This document shows, piece by piece, positions 48,768-59,567 of a stretch of DNA of 64,000 bases (the stretch's first letter is position 1; each line of letters opens with the position of its first letter). Position numbers and translations under genes: made by a program. The DNA is from Erythroxylum novogranatense (Eukaryota > Streptophyta > Magnoliopsida > Malpighiales > Erythroxylaceae). The DNA lies in NCBI GenBank assembly GCA_029891385.1, contig CM057230.1:49641414-49705413 (forward strand), given 5' to 3'. The notes below the pieces were generated by a model. The model was given only the letters and a program-made list of their open reading frames with translations. It had not been told where the DNA came from and did not search any database.

Positions 48768-50243
48768 TTAAGGTTTGACTAATTTTCGCTTCCTTCAAAT
48801 GAGTTGGGATATGGAAATGAAATAGTGTCAGAGATTAATAGTTTTTTTCTGCAAAGATAGCACGTGTATGATGTAAGATATTTACTATGTGTACAGCAGT
48901 ATTTGCGTTGCACTTCATGGCTCCATGAACTCCTTTGATGAGACTTCTTTGATCCTTTGTTGGCTGATTGCAACCTGTATGTTCATCAGTCTGGCATTAT
49001 GACTGATGCTTATGTCCTACATAGCCCCTTTTATAGCCGCTGAGTCTCTTCATGTCAATTGGCTTCTTCAGTGGCTGCTCCTTGATGATGTATATACTAG
49101 AAAAATATTAGTAAATGTTGTTGCTTTTACTTGGGTCTTTTCTGTTCCCATTGGTATATATGGCGAGATTGGGATTGTATAAAGCTTCATCTTATTGTGT
49201 TGACCTTGCTTATTTCCTCTTTATTCATTGATCTACGTCAATATGTGCTAAATTGGGAAGGAGATAGTTTATTGCCTATTATCAAATCTAAAGTTGAGAT
49301 AGCATAGTTTATTTTGTTGCATGTTGTGATGATAATATTGCGATCATATTATTTATACAGCACATATACTAACACAAAGAAATAGAATCAGCAAGTCCTG
49401 CGTGTGAACCTTTGCAACTTTGACTCCATAGGATCTTACAGTCTTAGTACCCAATTCAGTCTCTGGCAATCCTATAACTGATATGAAAATGCAACTCAAC
49501 GTTAAGTAATGTAATGGTTAGGCATTATGGATGTGAATGTATGTAATGATCCAGATGAAGAATTAAGTGGTGAAAAAAGCAAGCGCAGGTTCTTTTGCAT
49601 AAAGTTTTGTCCAACTATAGCTCGATACAAAATTGATTGCATCGCGTATTATATAGGTGAATTCTTGATCAATTGTTATTATAATATATATGCTGGGCAG
49701 AATCAAAACTTATGCTGCACATTAGTGTCTAATACAAAGGAAATTATAGCGTTTTTCAGTTACTGCTTTCTTGAATTCTTTGATGAAATCATGCAGTTCC
49801 CTTTGATAGTCTTCATTCTTTGCTATATTGTGGAGTTAAGCAATTCAGTAATCATTGTTTTTTTGAAGAATAATCCACAATTACATGACGCTCACAGTAA
49901 TACTGTTAGTCCCACTTTTTACCTACATATTATTTACATCTTTGTGGTATGATCTGACTTTTTGATATGTAAGAAGGTGGCTCTGAGAGGATTAATGTGT
50001 TGACGTACAAGATAAAGGTGATGGATCACCCTCATACTTTGGCCCTATTTCGCAATTAATTGATTGCATTAGTTGTTAATTGATTCTGTCAGCAATTAAT
50101 TGATAACTAATTAACAACTAATTTGATCAGTGAATAACATTAATTATTTATTAAAAATATTTGGTAAAATTAACTGCTTAGTAATAACTACGTATGTATA
50201 GAATGATTTATAAAGGTATGACTTTAAAAAAATTATAAAGATA
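48768..50243. other. Host intergenic DNA, 3' side of DUF1218
   Basis: No convincing gene. A 141-codon frame at 49527-49952 contains hydrophobic stretches but no motif I recognise, and I do not call it. 50040-50120 has several overlapping AATTAATTGAT repeats. Confidence 0.45.
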
Positions 50244-50252
50244 TGAGTATTA

Positions 50253-50501
50253 ATTAATTTATTTTTTTGGATTCGAGGAAACTCCGTAGGTGGGTCAATG
50301 GCCACCTTTTGAGGCTAATTATTTGCACTTCACAAAGTGTCAAGCAAGCACTCATTATTGAGGGCCCAACTAGTTCTTCATCTACAAGTAAAACCACGGT
50401 CGCCTGGGTTCTTCTGAGAGAAATTTAGCATGGAATCGAACCTGGGACCTAACCAAAGTCAAGCTCCGCTCTCAACCATCGAGTCACACCCTTTGAGGGC
50501 T
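50253..50501 (-). mobile_element. tRNA-derived SINE with 9-bp target duplication
   Basis: It is flanked by TGAGTATTA at 50244-50252 and 50502-50510. On the minus strand it begins GCCCTCAAAGGGTGTGAC. It has an A-box-like TGACTCGATGGTTGAG (50471-50486) and, about 30 bases on, a B box GGTTCGATTCC (50432-50442). It ends in an A/T-rich tail (ATTTTTTTGG on the plus strand). Length about 249 bp. The order A box, B box, body, A-rich tail and direct repeats is diagnostic of a tRNA-derived SINE moved by a LINE reverse transcriptase. Confidence 0.85.
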
Positions 50502-50583
50502 TGAGTATTAGTATCTTAGTATTTCTTTGAATATTTTCATAAGAATTTAGATTTTAGATATTGAATTTTACAAAAAATAAGTT

Positions 50584-50585
<2 letters not shown>

Positions 50586-50645
<60 letters not shown>
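50586..50645. repeat. (ATA)n microsatellite, about 20 units
   Basis: Uninterrupted ATA/TAA trinucleotide run of about 60 bp. Confidence 0.95.
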
Positions 50646-50647
<2 letters not shown>

Positions 50648-50847
50648 TGGTCAATTTTTAAATTTAATTTAATATTTTTTCTATAATTTATAAATTGATT
50701 AAACAATTTTAGTAAATTAATCAATTTTAAAATTTAAATTTCTTATCTTATCTCCAATCTTTAAGATATAATTTAATTTATCAAATTAAAAAATATTCAA
50801 GTGAGATAAGCCTTAAAAGTTAATATCTTTTGATTTAGAATTATATT

Positions 50848-51257
50848 TGGTCGGGTCGGCTATATTTGGACCCGAGCCCAATTACAACAACCCACAGGCC
50901 GATCAGTCAGTCCTACACCTATTGATTAATCTAGACTTGATCTACACATTCGAGACCCATTAGCAGAAGGCAATCTCCCATGCAAACACGTAAAAACCTA
51001 AACCTAACTGCAAAACCATATAAAAGGTATTATTCTCCCATAATCGAGTGCGAGATCATAACCTAATTGTTTTTCTCTCGATCGATTCCCACCTTCACCG
51101 TAAAACTTACTTGAGCGTCGGAGGGGCTAATAGGGACATCACCCCCGACGAGCCTTCCTTGTTTTGCAAGTATATTTATGTCGAAGAACAACGCAGAAGG
51201 TTGCCAACTCATGGATCCAAACGACAACGCACTGTTCAAATGAATCCGTGAGAACCA
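50848..51257 (+). repeat. Tat element 5' LTR
   Basis: Matches 58363-58767 over its whole length with scattered differences. A TATA-like ATATAAAAGG at 51018-51027 is a probable promoter. Confidence 0.92.
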
Positions 51258-51259
51258 AT

Positions 51260-51277
51260 TGGCGCCACCGTGGGGCC
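51260..51277 (+). other. Primer binding site of Tat element
   Basis: TGGCGCCACCGTGGGGCC, two bases after the LTR. The TGGCGCC start is the usual one in Tat and Athila elements. I cannot assign the tRNA with certainty. Confidence 0.75.
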
Positions 51278-51469
51278 CGACTTAAAACCACGTCCGAACC
51301 ACAAAATCGGCCAAAGCGGCGGCGAATCTGATGTAGCGGCATTGTCATGACCACAGCGATCTGGCGTCTAGGTTTGCGATTGTCACACCGCACGCTCCGC
51401 CGCGGAATCCTCTTATCCTAACGATCAACAAAGAACCTCAAACCTTGAACAGGAAGAGCGAGGCGTGGT

Positions 51470-52608
51470 ATGGAAGATAACGTCGCACCCAAAGACACAC
51501 CCAAATCTTCAACACCGATCGGGTATAGAACCTATTCCTACCGTGCACTCCGACGACGAAAAGCAGATCGAGAAGCGGCCGTCTGTTGATTCGCCAGATC
51601 CTGCGGTCGGCAGGTGCAACAGCGAGACGTCTGCGACGTCAGTGTCGACAAACCAAAGATGATGACCGATCGCCACGGACAAAAACCTAGAAAAATCGTG
51701 GACGATCGGATTAACGCACCATGAAGCTTCCGTCGAGACACCGACGGCGCGATCTGACTCTCCCTTTACTCCGGAGATCTTGGATAGCCTCCCAACACCC
51801 GGCACAAAAATACCGACCCCCGAGAAATACACCGAGAAGACCAGACCCACAACTACCCGCAGCACTTCCGATCTATGATGAACTTACATGTGTCCGGATG
51901 CTATCCAATGCAAGGCTTTTATCTGACCTTTCAAGAGGGAGCTCTCATTTGTTCAACAACTTGCCCGGTATGTCAAATGCTTCAAGATTTCAGATTATTA
52001 TTTCGAACCGGTTCACCCTTAGTAAGCGCCGCAGAAGACTCTCTGAGGTGATGCAACTCACCTAAGGAAGAAACGAGTTTGCGAGTTCATCACCCGCTCA
52101 ATAACGAAGCGGTCGAAGTGCCGACCTCACCGCTCGTCCATCTTGGCCTTCATGAATATCTGAGGATGAGGAGTTCAAGAAGTTGTTAGCCCTCGACCAA
52201 CCCCGATCTGTTCAGGCAATAAGAAGCAGGGCGGACATATACATTCAGCTCGAAGAAGTATTAAAGAATACGAAACGCCGGGAAGATGATCGCGGGCCGA
52301 GTGGTAGGGCAGACGAGTCTCACAAGAGAGAAAGGGATCAGCCGACCTGGAGGAAACCTACCGGTCGGCAGTGGCATCATCAAGACTTCACACCGCTTAA
52401 CAAACGATATGCGGAAGTACTGGCGGCTGTAAAAGCAGATGGGGAATCCATCCGAGAGCCAGATAAAATGAAGACCCCTTACAAAGAGAGGAATCCAAAT
52501 TTATATTGCCGTTTCTACAGAGACATCGGCCACGACACGGAGGATTCTTTGTCATTTGAAAAAGAAATCGAATCCCTTATCGAAAGGGAAAGCTCGGTCG
52601 GTTTATAA
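51470..52608 (+). pseudogene. Tat gag, broken
   Basis: The start is near 51470 (MEDNVAPKDTPKSSTPIG). The conserved Gag core is scrambled around 51885-52065 (LFNNLPGMSNASRF). The 3' part is open from 52183 to 52608 (QPRSVQAIRSRADIYIQLEE, then YCRFYRDIGHDTED). That last motif is the single incomplete knuckle C-x-F/Y-x-R-x-x-G-H-D-T-E typical of Tat Gag. Stops and shifts separate the pieces. Confidence 0.8.
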
Positions 52609-53399
52609 AATGCAGACGGAATGCCGATCGAGACAATGACAATAGGATCGGTCGACCTAACGGTGGCGGCAGTCTTGGAGCGAAATGATGGAAATGACGG
52701 AGGAAGGAACAATGCGAACACGGACAATCGGCGAAGAGAGAGGACGATCAAGGAAAGAGACGGCGAGAACGCCGACAAAGCAGACGAATCGACCGACCGG
52801 GTCATTAACATGATATTTGGTGGAAACACGGGGGGGATCCACGCCAAAGGAGAAAAAGATATGCCAAACAGGTCGGCAAAAACTCGTCCACCAAAAAACC
52901 GAAGGAGAACGACGGGATGATCTCATTCGATGAGTCGGACCTCGATGGAGTAAGTTGCCCTCATGATGACGCCCTCGTGGTAAATCTGAACATGGACGGT
53001 TACGAGGTGAAGCGGGTGATGATTGATACGGGCAGCTCGGTCGACCTGCTGTATTATGAGGCCTTCAAGCAGATGAAGGTACCCGAAGATCGTCTACTAC
53101 CTACAGACGGCCCAATCAAAGGAGTAACCGGGGCGTCAGCATACCCGTTCGCCCGGGTGAATTTGAAAGTGAAGTTCGGGCAGAAGCCGTGCCAGATAGA
53201 AAAGGACGTTGAGTTCCTAGTCGTCAAGTTTCAAGGAGCGTACAACGCGATAATCGGGCGGGCTACTCAAAACGCCCTCAGATCAGTCGTCTCCACATAC
53301 TACCAAACTATGAAGTTCCCGACACCCCACGGAGTTGGTATTGTCAGGGGTCAGCAGAGAATCGCCAGGGAATGTTACTTGGCAGAATTAAAACACTAG
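52609..53399 (+). CDS. Tat aspartic protease (intact reading frame from 52917)
   Basis: 160 codons from 52917. It begins MISFDESDLDGVSCPHDDAL, then VMIDTGSSVDLLYYEAF at about residues 37-53 with the catalytic D-T-G intact. It continues with EFLVVKFQGAYNAIIGRATQ and ALRSVVSTYYQTMKFPT, and ends ECYLAELKH. That is the full retropepsin pattern, including the second hydrophobic-G strand (AIIGR). The 52609-52916 stretch before it is the basic, Gly/Arg-rich Gag-protease linker (DRPLSS-type composition) in broken frames. The protease would process Gag-Pol; with no pol left it has no clear use. It is the only uninterrupted domain in the element. Confidence 0.8.
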
Positions 53400-54200
53400 A
53401 TGGGCGGTAGTCTGATGAGCTTCCTCGACGGAGAGTCGATAAGAAGAGAAACAAAGAAGCCCGCCAAGGTGACTCGTGCTTTTAGTGAAGAGCGAGACGA
53501 GGCGACCACTCATTCAAGGCGCTAGTGTAAGGCAACAAAATTCTATGAGAGTTAAGCCGAGCAACACAAAGATAGGGGGATACGCCCTGTGAAAAGTCGA
53601 GGCCACGGAACTCTGGGAAGCTGAAGGCGCCCTACCAGTAGATAAGTTTTGTTTTATTTTGATTAATGTTTATTCATTACTATTTTGTACAAAATCTGTG
53701 GGTACCTTTTTTCTATCCCTGCCAGACAGGTTTTTTAACGGCCCATGCCTTTATTATCATCAATAAAGCGATTTTCAGATTTTTCGACCATATAGACGAA
53801 GTATTGTGGGCATATAGAACCACACCGAACGGAGCCACATGGGAGACCCCGTTCAAGATGACCTTCGGTGAAGCCCCGGTTCCAATAAACTGACATTACA
53901 CAATCGAGAGGTGTCGGGTTATGAAGAAGAGCGGAATGATGAAGCCCGCAGAGCATAGCTCGTTCTCCTTAGCGAGGATAGAGAAAGGGCAGCCGCTCGC
54001 TCAGAAGCCATCAGACAAAAGGCGACCAAGTTCTACAACAGAAAGGTCAAGCCGAGCGATGTAAAGGTAGGTGGGTATGTCCTACGAAAAGTCGAGGTCT
54101 TGGAAAGCATCCAGAAAGCTTCGGTGACGTGGAATGACCTATCGAGTGATCAAGCAAGTCGGGCATGGTTCTTACATCCTCGGCGATGAGAAAGGGAAGA
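53400..54200 (+). pseudogene. Two integrase C-terminal fragments, partly duplicated
   Basis: Copy 1 (53460-53650) reads FSEERDEATTH and CKATKFYE, then stops. Copy 2 (53790-54190) reads DEVLWAYRTTPNGATWETPF, FGEAPVPIN, then ATKFYNRKVKPSDVKVGGYV, the end of the integrase core and its C-terminal domain. Between PR and these, reverse transcriptase, RNase H and most of integrase are absent. Copy 1 is followed by the same 3' sequence that follows copy 2 (TTTAACGGCCCATGCC at 53734 and 54331), so the segment is a direct duplication. Confidence 0.8.
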
Positions 54201-54430
54201 TTCTACCGAGGCCTTGGAACTCGCGAATTTGAAGGCCTTCTACCGAGAGATAAGTTTTATTTTAGTTAGTCTTTCCTTATTAACATTTTTGTATGCAGCG
54301 CGGGAACCTTTTTCCGTCCCCCCAGACGTGTTTTTAACGGCCCATGCCTTTATTATCATCAATAAAGCGATTTTCAGATTTCTCGGCAATGAAAAGCTCC
54401 ATTATGCGTGACAATAAAAATTCAATCAAC
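54201..54430 (+). other. Tat 3' untranslated start
   Basis: From the integrase end to the minisatellite. It contains the second copy of the TTTTAACGGCCCATGCCTTT ... ATAAAGCGATTTTCAGATT block. No coding sense. Confidence 0.6.
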
Positions 54431-55375
54431 CATCGTCATTGCTCAACATTCTTCATAGACCGACTACGATCGGTCGGGTCGCCAGGACGAGATCCCTGGG
54501 TCCCTCGCCATCGCCATTGCTCGACACTCTCTACAGATCGATTACGGACCGTTGGGTTGCCAGGACGAGATCCCTGGGTCCCTCGCCATCGCCATCGCTC
54601 GGTATCTCCATAGACCGACTGCGATTGATCGGGTCGCTAGGACGAGATCCCTGGGTCCCTCGCCATCGTCATTGCTCGGCATTCTCCATAAACCGACTAT
54701 GATCGGTCAGGTCGCCAGGACGAGATCCCTGGGTCCCTCGCCATCGCCATTGCTCGGCATTCTCCATAGACCGACTACAATCGGTCGGGTCGCCAGGACG
54801 AGATCCCTGGGTCCCTCGCCATCGCCATCGCCATCGCTCGGCACTCTCCACAGATCGACTACGGTCGGTCGAGTCGCCAGGACGAGATCCCTGGGTCCCT
54901 CGCCATCGCCATCGCTCGGTATCTCCATAGACCGACTACGATCGGTCGGGTCGCCAGGACGAGATCCCTGGGTCCCTCGCCATCGCCATTGCTCGGCATT
55001 CTCCATAAACCGACTACGATCGGTCGGGTCGCCAGGACGAGAACCCTGGGTCCCTCGCCATCGCCATCGCCATCACCATCGCTCGGCACTCTCCACAGAT
55101 CGACTACGATCGGTCGGGTCGCCAGGACGAGATCCCTGAGTCCCTCGCCATCGCCATCACTCGGCACTCTCTACAGATCGACTACGGTCGGTCGAGTCGC
55201 CAGGACAAGATCCCTGGGTCCCTCGCCATCGCCATCACTCGGTATCTTCATAGATCGGCTACGGTGGATCGGTCGCCAAGACAAGATCCTTGGGACCTCG
55301 CTCGGTATCGCCATAGATCGTCTACGATCGATCGATCGCCAAGACGAGATCCTTGGGATCTCGCTCGGCCGACCG
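54431..55375. repeat. Minisatellite of about 78-bp units in Tat 3' region
   Basis: Ten clear units and two degenerate ones are marked by GACGAGATCCCTGGGTCCCT at 54486, 54564, 54641, 54719, 54797, 54881, 54958, 55036, 55126 and 55204. Spacing is 77-78 bp, with 84 and 90 where extra CATCGC hexamers occur. Each unit has a short inverted repeat GACCGA-CTACGA-TCGGTC. Because 78 is divisible by three, several frames stay open on both strands; I do not take these as genes. Confidence 0.95.
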
Positions 55376-55518
55376 CGAGTAACACCTGACCCTACTCTAC
55401 GTCTGAAACAAGGAACATAAATACAAAAATTGACTTCGAAAAAGTGACTTGGAGAAAAGGAAACGAGATTTTCATTCATATTAAATTCACCCTGGCCACA
55501 AGCCCGGCCAAGTGAGCT

Positions 55519-57500
55519 CTACAACATGGGAGAAGGGAAACTACTAACAGCCGAAGGAGAAGGAGAATACCTAGGAGAAGCCTCGGAAGCGGGCGGAAGA
55601 GACGAAGTAGGAGCGGGACCCGGGGGAGCAACCGGAGGAATATCTTCGCTGGGAAGCTCTTCTTCTCCGGGGAGCGACACAATAGAAACAGGAGCAGGAC
55701 CCGGGGAAACGACCGAAGGAACATCATGAGGGAGCTCTTCCTCTTCGGAGCTGAGATCTAGCCTTTCATCCGGAACATCGACCGGTTCCTCCTCGACTTT
55801 CTTTGTGATCCCCTCCAAAGAAAGCCCGAAAGCTTCAGGAATAAGCGGTTCGGCATAGTCTCCAAAAGAAGGGCATGCCACCCCCTCAGGAGTATAGAGC
55901 TCGTGGCCCCTCTTCAAAATCAAAGGGCTACCTCATGAGCGAGCTCTAAACTCTCTTCGTCTGAACCGCCTCTTCCATCGCTTGATGGCCTCGATCCATT
56001 GCTCCCGCTTGGAGCACCGCACCTCTCGCAAGGTTTTCTCCGCTCTCTCTCTCGTCCTGTGGAATGGCGATCTGGCGGCACTTCTGTTGATCTCCTCTCT
56101 GCCCTCACCGTTTCCTCCTCTCGTTCTCTTTCTACCTCTTCCCTCTACTTGACCACCGAGCCAAAGCTCCCACCTCCCTCTCTGGGCCGCCTTCTCCTCC
56201 TCAAGAGATGCGTTTTAGCTGAAGGAGGTCCCTCCCTCCTTCACCTCTGCCCACCACTTTAAACCCTTCATCGATCATAGAGATCCTGAACTTCCTGGTC
56301 CAGAGTCTCCAAGCCCGCAAAGACGGCAAAAGACATTGTCGCAGCCAGCATACCAACGAGCAGTGGGAACCCAACTCCGGGTTCCCTTCTTCTCCATAAA
56401 CCCCTCGTCCACGGGAGTTACCTCTCAGAAGTGGCGGGACACCTCGAGGTCCCCTAGCGTTACGTCCTTGCCCAACTTGATGGCAGGCTCCCACTGTCCA
56501 AGGCTCACGGCCTGTGCCTTCTCCTTCTCCTTTTACATTTACTCGCCTAATCACAGCTTCACGGCTGGCGGGGTGGAAGGTCACCCAATCGAACCAACCT
56601 CTTTCTTTTAAGAGGAGGGCCCACGTCCTCCTCCTCCTCTACCACTGGAACAATTGTTAATGGCTCCGACGCCACAGGAAGGTCCCCGACAGGGGGAGCA
56701 CCCACCGGCGTAGACGAGGAGACCAACCCCATGGACAAAGCAATGCCCTCACCAGTCTCCGCCTCACTCCCCTTCTTCCCAGAGGTCTGCTTCCTTGACG
56801 TGGAAGTTTGGGTAGGCATCCTCACCATGGCTGCACAATGTTAAATTGAGTTAGAAAACAAAATTGATATAAGTTCAAAATTAATACAATCACGAGGAGT
56901 CAACCGGACGGGGCGGTTTCCTCCTTCAGCCCGCTAATACGTGGAGGGGGATCGACGAGGAACGAATCTATCGAGGCCCCCTAGGATACCCTGAATGAGC
57001 ACAGCAAAGTCGTATTTGCGAGCTCCTTGATCTGACGGACCACCTCCCACTCCTCCTTCTTTGAGGGACAAGGTCGACGAATCGTTCTACTGCTCGACCA
57101 AAGGATACCTCCACGGTCGGCACTCGGAGGAAGATTCTGGGGATTTCACAAAGAAATACTTCGTCCGCCAGGAAGAAATTTTGAGGTGTCTGGTGGCGAT
57201 ACCGAGCATCTCGATATTGAAGAAAGGGATTCCAACCCCGAGCTCGGATTGTGACTCATCCTCGAGAAATGGCGCGAGCGCCGACGGTGGGCGGATGGAT
57301 GGCGAGCGATGGCACAAAGAACGCCAACCCGTTTATAAACCTCCAACTGTTTGGAGGAATCTGGCTCGGCAATAACCCGAACAAGACGCACACCTCGTCC
57401 TGATCGGGCGTCGGGAGCCTCGGGCCACCCATCTTGAGAAAAACTTCCGGAGGCGGCGAAGTATCCACTAAAATTCTTTGTAGATCCGCCGTGCTTCAAA
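55519..57500 (-). pseudogene. Antisense extra ORF of Tat element (transposase-28/plant mobile domain-like), decayed
   Basis: Opposite to gag-pol. From about 57470 the minus strand reads VDTSPPPEVFLKMGG-like sequence, then VCVLFGLLPSQIPPNSWRFI and NGLAFFVPSLAIHPPTVGA. Further on is SSWRTKYFFVKSPES and WRYPL (57240-57090). The pattern P-S-Q-I-x-P-N-S-W-R...G...P and W-x-x-x-F-F-V is that of the domain annotated as putative gypsy-type transposon/transposase 28. Downstream are a basic Ser/Thr-rich part (56828-56560, PPLKRKRLVRLG) and an acidic Pro-rich tail (55923-55519, with SSEEEELPHDVP). Frameshifts break it. Antisense extra ORFs of this type are known in Tat-lineage elements. Confidence 0.6.
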
Positions 57501-58349
57501 GCCGGTCGGGGCCTTGAGGACGTGGGGATATTATACGATGCACAATGCTCAACTCTCCCACGGTCATGATTTATGCGGTCTTAGGTGGGAACTCCATGGC
57601 GAGCCATCCTTTCTCTCCTCATCGACATCTCTCTGTACCTCGACCATGCTCCCGAACTACCGTCGACATGACTATCAAGAAAAGGACTAAAGAAATGAAG
57701 AAGAAAAAGGACGTACTATTTAGAAAGAAGAAATGGAGAAATCGGACGGCGGAATAAAAAAGTTTCTAGGAACCTCGAGCGATTTGAGAGCAAATGAAAG
57801 CAAAGTCACGAGTTGCGATCTGAAGCAAAAGGTGAAAACCGCCACAACTCACCAACTTTGAGTATTTATAGAGGTCAACAGTAGGAACCCTCGACGATGA
57901 CCCATTCGGACTACGACACATGGCGAAATCGAAAGCGCCCTCGGACACGCGCAAGATCTGGGGAGAATCGAGGCTATTTAAAATCGAAGCAGCACGAGCG
58001 GTTGAAAGGACACATGATAGTCAGTCTGACGGTTAAAGGACGTCGTTTTAGATTACGAAAACATCGACACGATGCGCCATCTGATAAATGCCCCACACGC
58101 CACCAATGATAACCAACCGATCCTTCCGTGCAAGTTGTCCCTCAATAGTCGATGAGACCGATCAGTCAAGGGCCCTCAGCCAACCAATAACAATACGAGC
58201 AGTTAGGCCCAACAAGTCGGTATCCGACCGGTTGAAACTGACCGATCGACCACATGGCGAGCTCTCCTACTTACGAGCTATGAAGCAACAGACGAGCAAC
58301 AACGTCCCAACATACTCCCTCGAGCTTTCTCTTCGCTCAGATTCGAGGA
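57501..58349 (+). other. Tat element 3' non-coding part
   Basis: Between the antisense ORF start and the polypurine tract. No frame with recognisable motifs. It would contain the promoter of the antisense ORF on the minus strand, but I see no clear TATA box. Confidence 0.45.
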
Positions 58350-58362
58350 GTAGGGGGGCTTA
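58350..58362 (+). other. Polypurine tract of Tat element
   Basis: GTAGGGGGGCTTA just before the 3' LTR, preceded by GAGGA. Confidence 0.7.
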
Positions 58363-58767
58363 TGGTCGGGTCGGCTATATTTGGGCCCGAGCCCAATTAC
58401 AACAACCCACAGGCCGATCAGTCAGTCCTACACCTATTAATTAATCTAGGCTTGATCCACACATCCGAGGCCCATTAGCAGAAGGCAATCTCCCATGCAA
58501 ACACGTAAAAACCTAAACCTAACTACAAAACCATATAAAAGGTATTATTCTCCCATAATCGAGTGCGAGATCATAACCTAATTGTTTTCTCTCGCGTCGA
58601 TTCCCACCTTCACCAAAACTTACTTGGCGTCGGAGGGGCTAATCGGGACATCACCCCGACGAGCCTTCCTTGTTTTGCGGTATATTTACGTCGAAAAACA
58701 ACGCGAAAGGTTCTTAACTCGTGGATCCAAACGACAACGCACTGCTCAAATGAATCCGTGAGAACCA
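58363..58767 (+). repeat. Tat element 3' LTR
   Basis: Partner of the 5' LTR, followed directly by the ATATT duplication. Confidence 0.92.
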
Positions 58768-58772
58768 ATATT

Positions 58773-59479
58773 CTATAAAAATTCTTATCTTGTGTTTATT
58801 ATGAAAGTTAATATATTATATTATCTTATTAATTGAAGCTTTATTATCCATATTTATTTTAAATCCTATTTTATCATATAAGTTGATGTTGAAAATTACT
58901 TAAATATTAGTAGTTAAGAAATTATATGTTACTAAAATAATTTATTCTAAAAAGAACAAATATTTTAAATAATTCCAAAGTAATATATCTTTGTTGAAAA
59001 TTTTAATTTTGAGAAATTAAAATATGTTGTTGAAATCAAAATTAATTATTCTACATATATAATATAAATTAACCTTCGAATATCAAATTAGAGATCGCAG
59101 CTCGAGTAGGGAGTGGGCAAAGACGAATAATTTACGAGTGTAAGAAAAGTGAAGTTTGTATCTTTAATTTTCACATGTTAATGTCTAGGTCTAGCTTACA
59201 ACGCCCACATGAGATCAGACGGTGATCGAGAATTTTTATAACCCCATGCTCGCGTTCGCGTTCACGTTCCTCCTAGATTATCATATAGGTGCCTCCACAT
59301 TCGTCTATTAAACCTAGGCATGCTAAAAATGATCCGTAACATTTAATTTATTCTTGTACTTGTCTGCCACACAAACAAAAGAAAAGCAAAAAATATATCA
59401 CAATAACATCCTAGGCGAACGAGAATACATCACAACATGATATGTACACATCCTAAGGGAAATTTAAATTAAGAAAAAC
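58773..59479. other. Host intergenic DNA, AT-rich
   Basis: Continues the host sequence interrupted by the Tat element. No gene seen. The part next to 59560 should include the LPP terminator region. Confidence 0.5.
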
Positions 59480-59498
59480 TAAATAAATAAATAAATAA

Positions 59499-59529
<31 letters not shown>

Positions 59530-59530
59530 A
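59480..59530. repeat. AAAT and AT microsatellites
   Basis: About six AAAT units followed by about 13 AT units, just downstream of the LPP stop codon on the minus strand. Confidence 0.95.
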
Positions 59531-59567
59531 AGATTGACCACAGTCTGCCGTACATACATATGCAGAA

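Larger units (their letters stand above)
50848..58767 (+). mobile_element. Complete Tat-lineage gypsy element, internally deleted (7.92 kb)
   Basis: LTRs of 410 bp (50848-51257) and 405 bp (58363-58767) begin TGGTCGGGTCGGC and end GTGAGAACCA. A perfect 5-bp target duplication ATATT lies at 50843-50847 and 58768-58772. A primer site TGGCGCCACCGTGGGG follows the left LTR and a G-rich polypurine tract precedes the right. Gag and protease are of the Tat type. Reverse transcriptase, RNase H and most of integrase are missing, and two integrase C-terminal pieces remain. The 3' part carries a minisatellite and an antisense extra ORF, both known habits of the Tat lineage. It cannot be autonomous. Confidence 0.9.

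Noticed and set aside
49527..49952. 141-codon plus-strand frame downstream of DUF1218
   Set aside because: Hydrophobic and AT-driven composition, no recognisable motif, no supporting context. It could contain an unknown exon, but I cannot support it.
54552..55139. 195-codon plus-strand frame and several minus-strand frames of about 100 codons across the minisatellite
   Set aside because: The repeat unit is a multiple of three bases, so frames stay open by arithmetic. The peptides are pure repeats, with no start context or domain.
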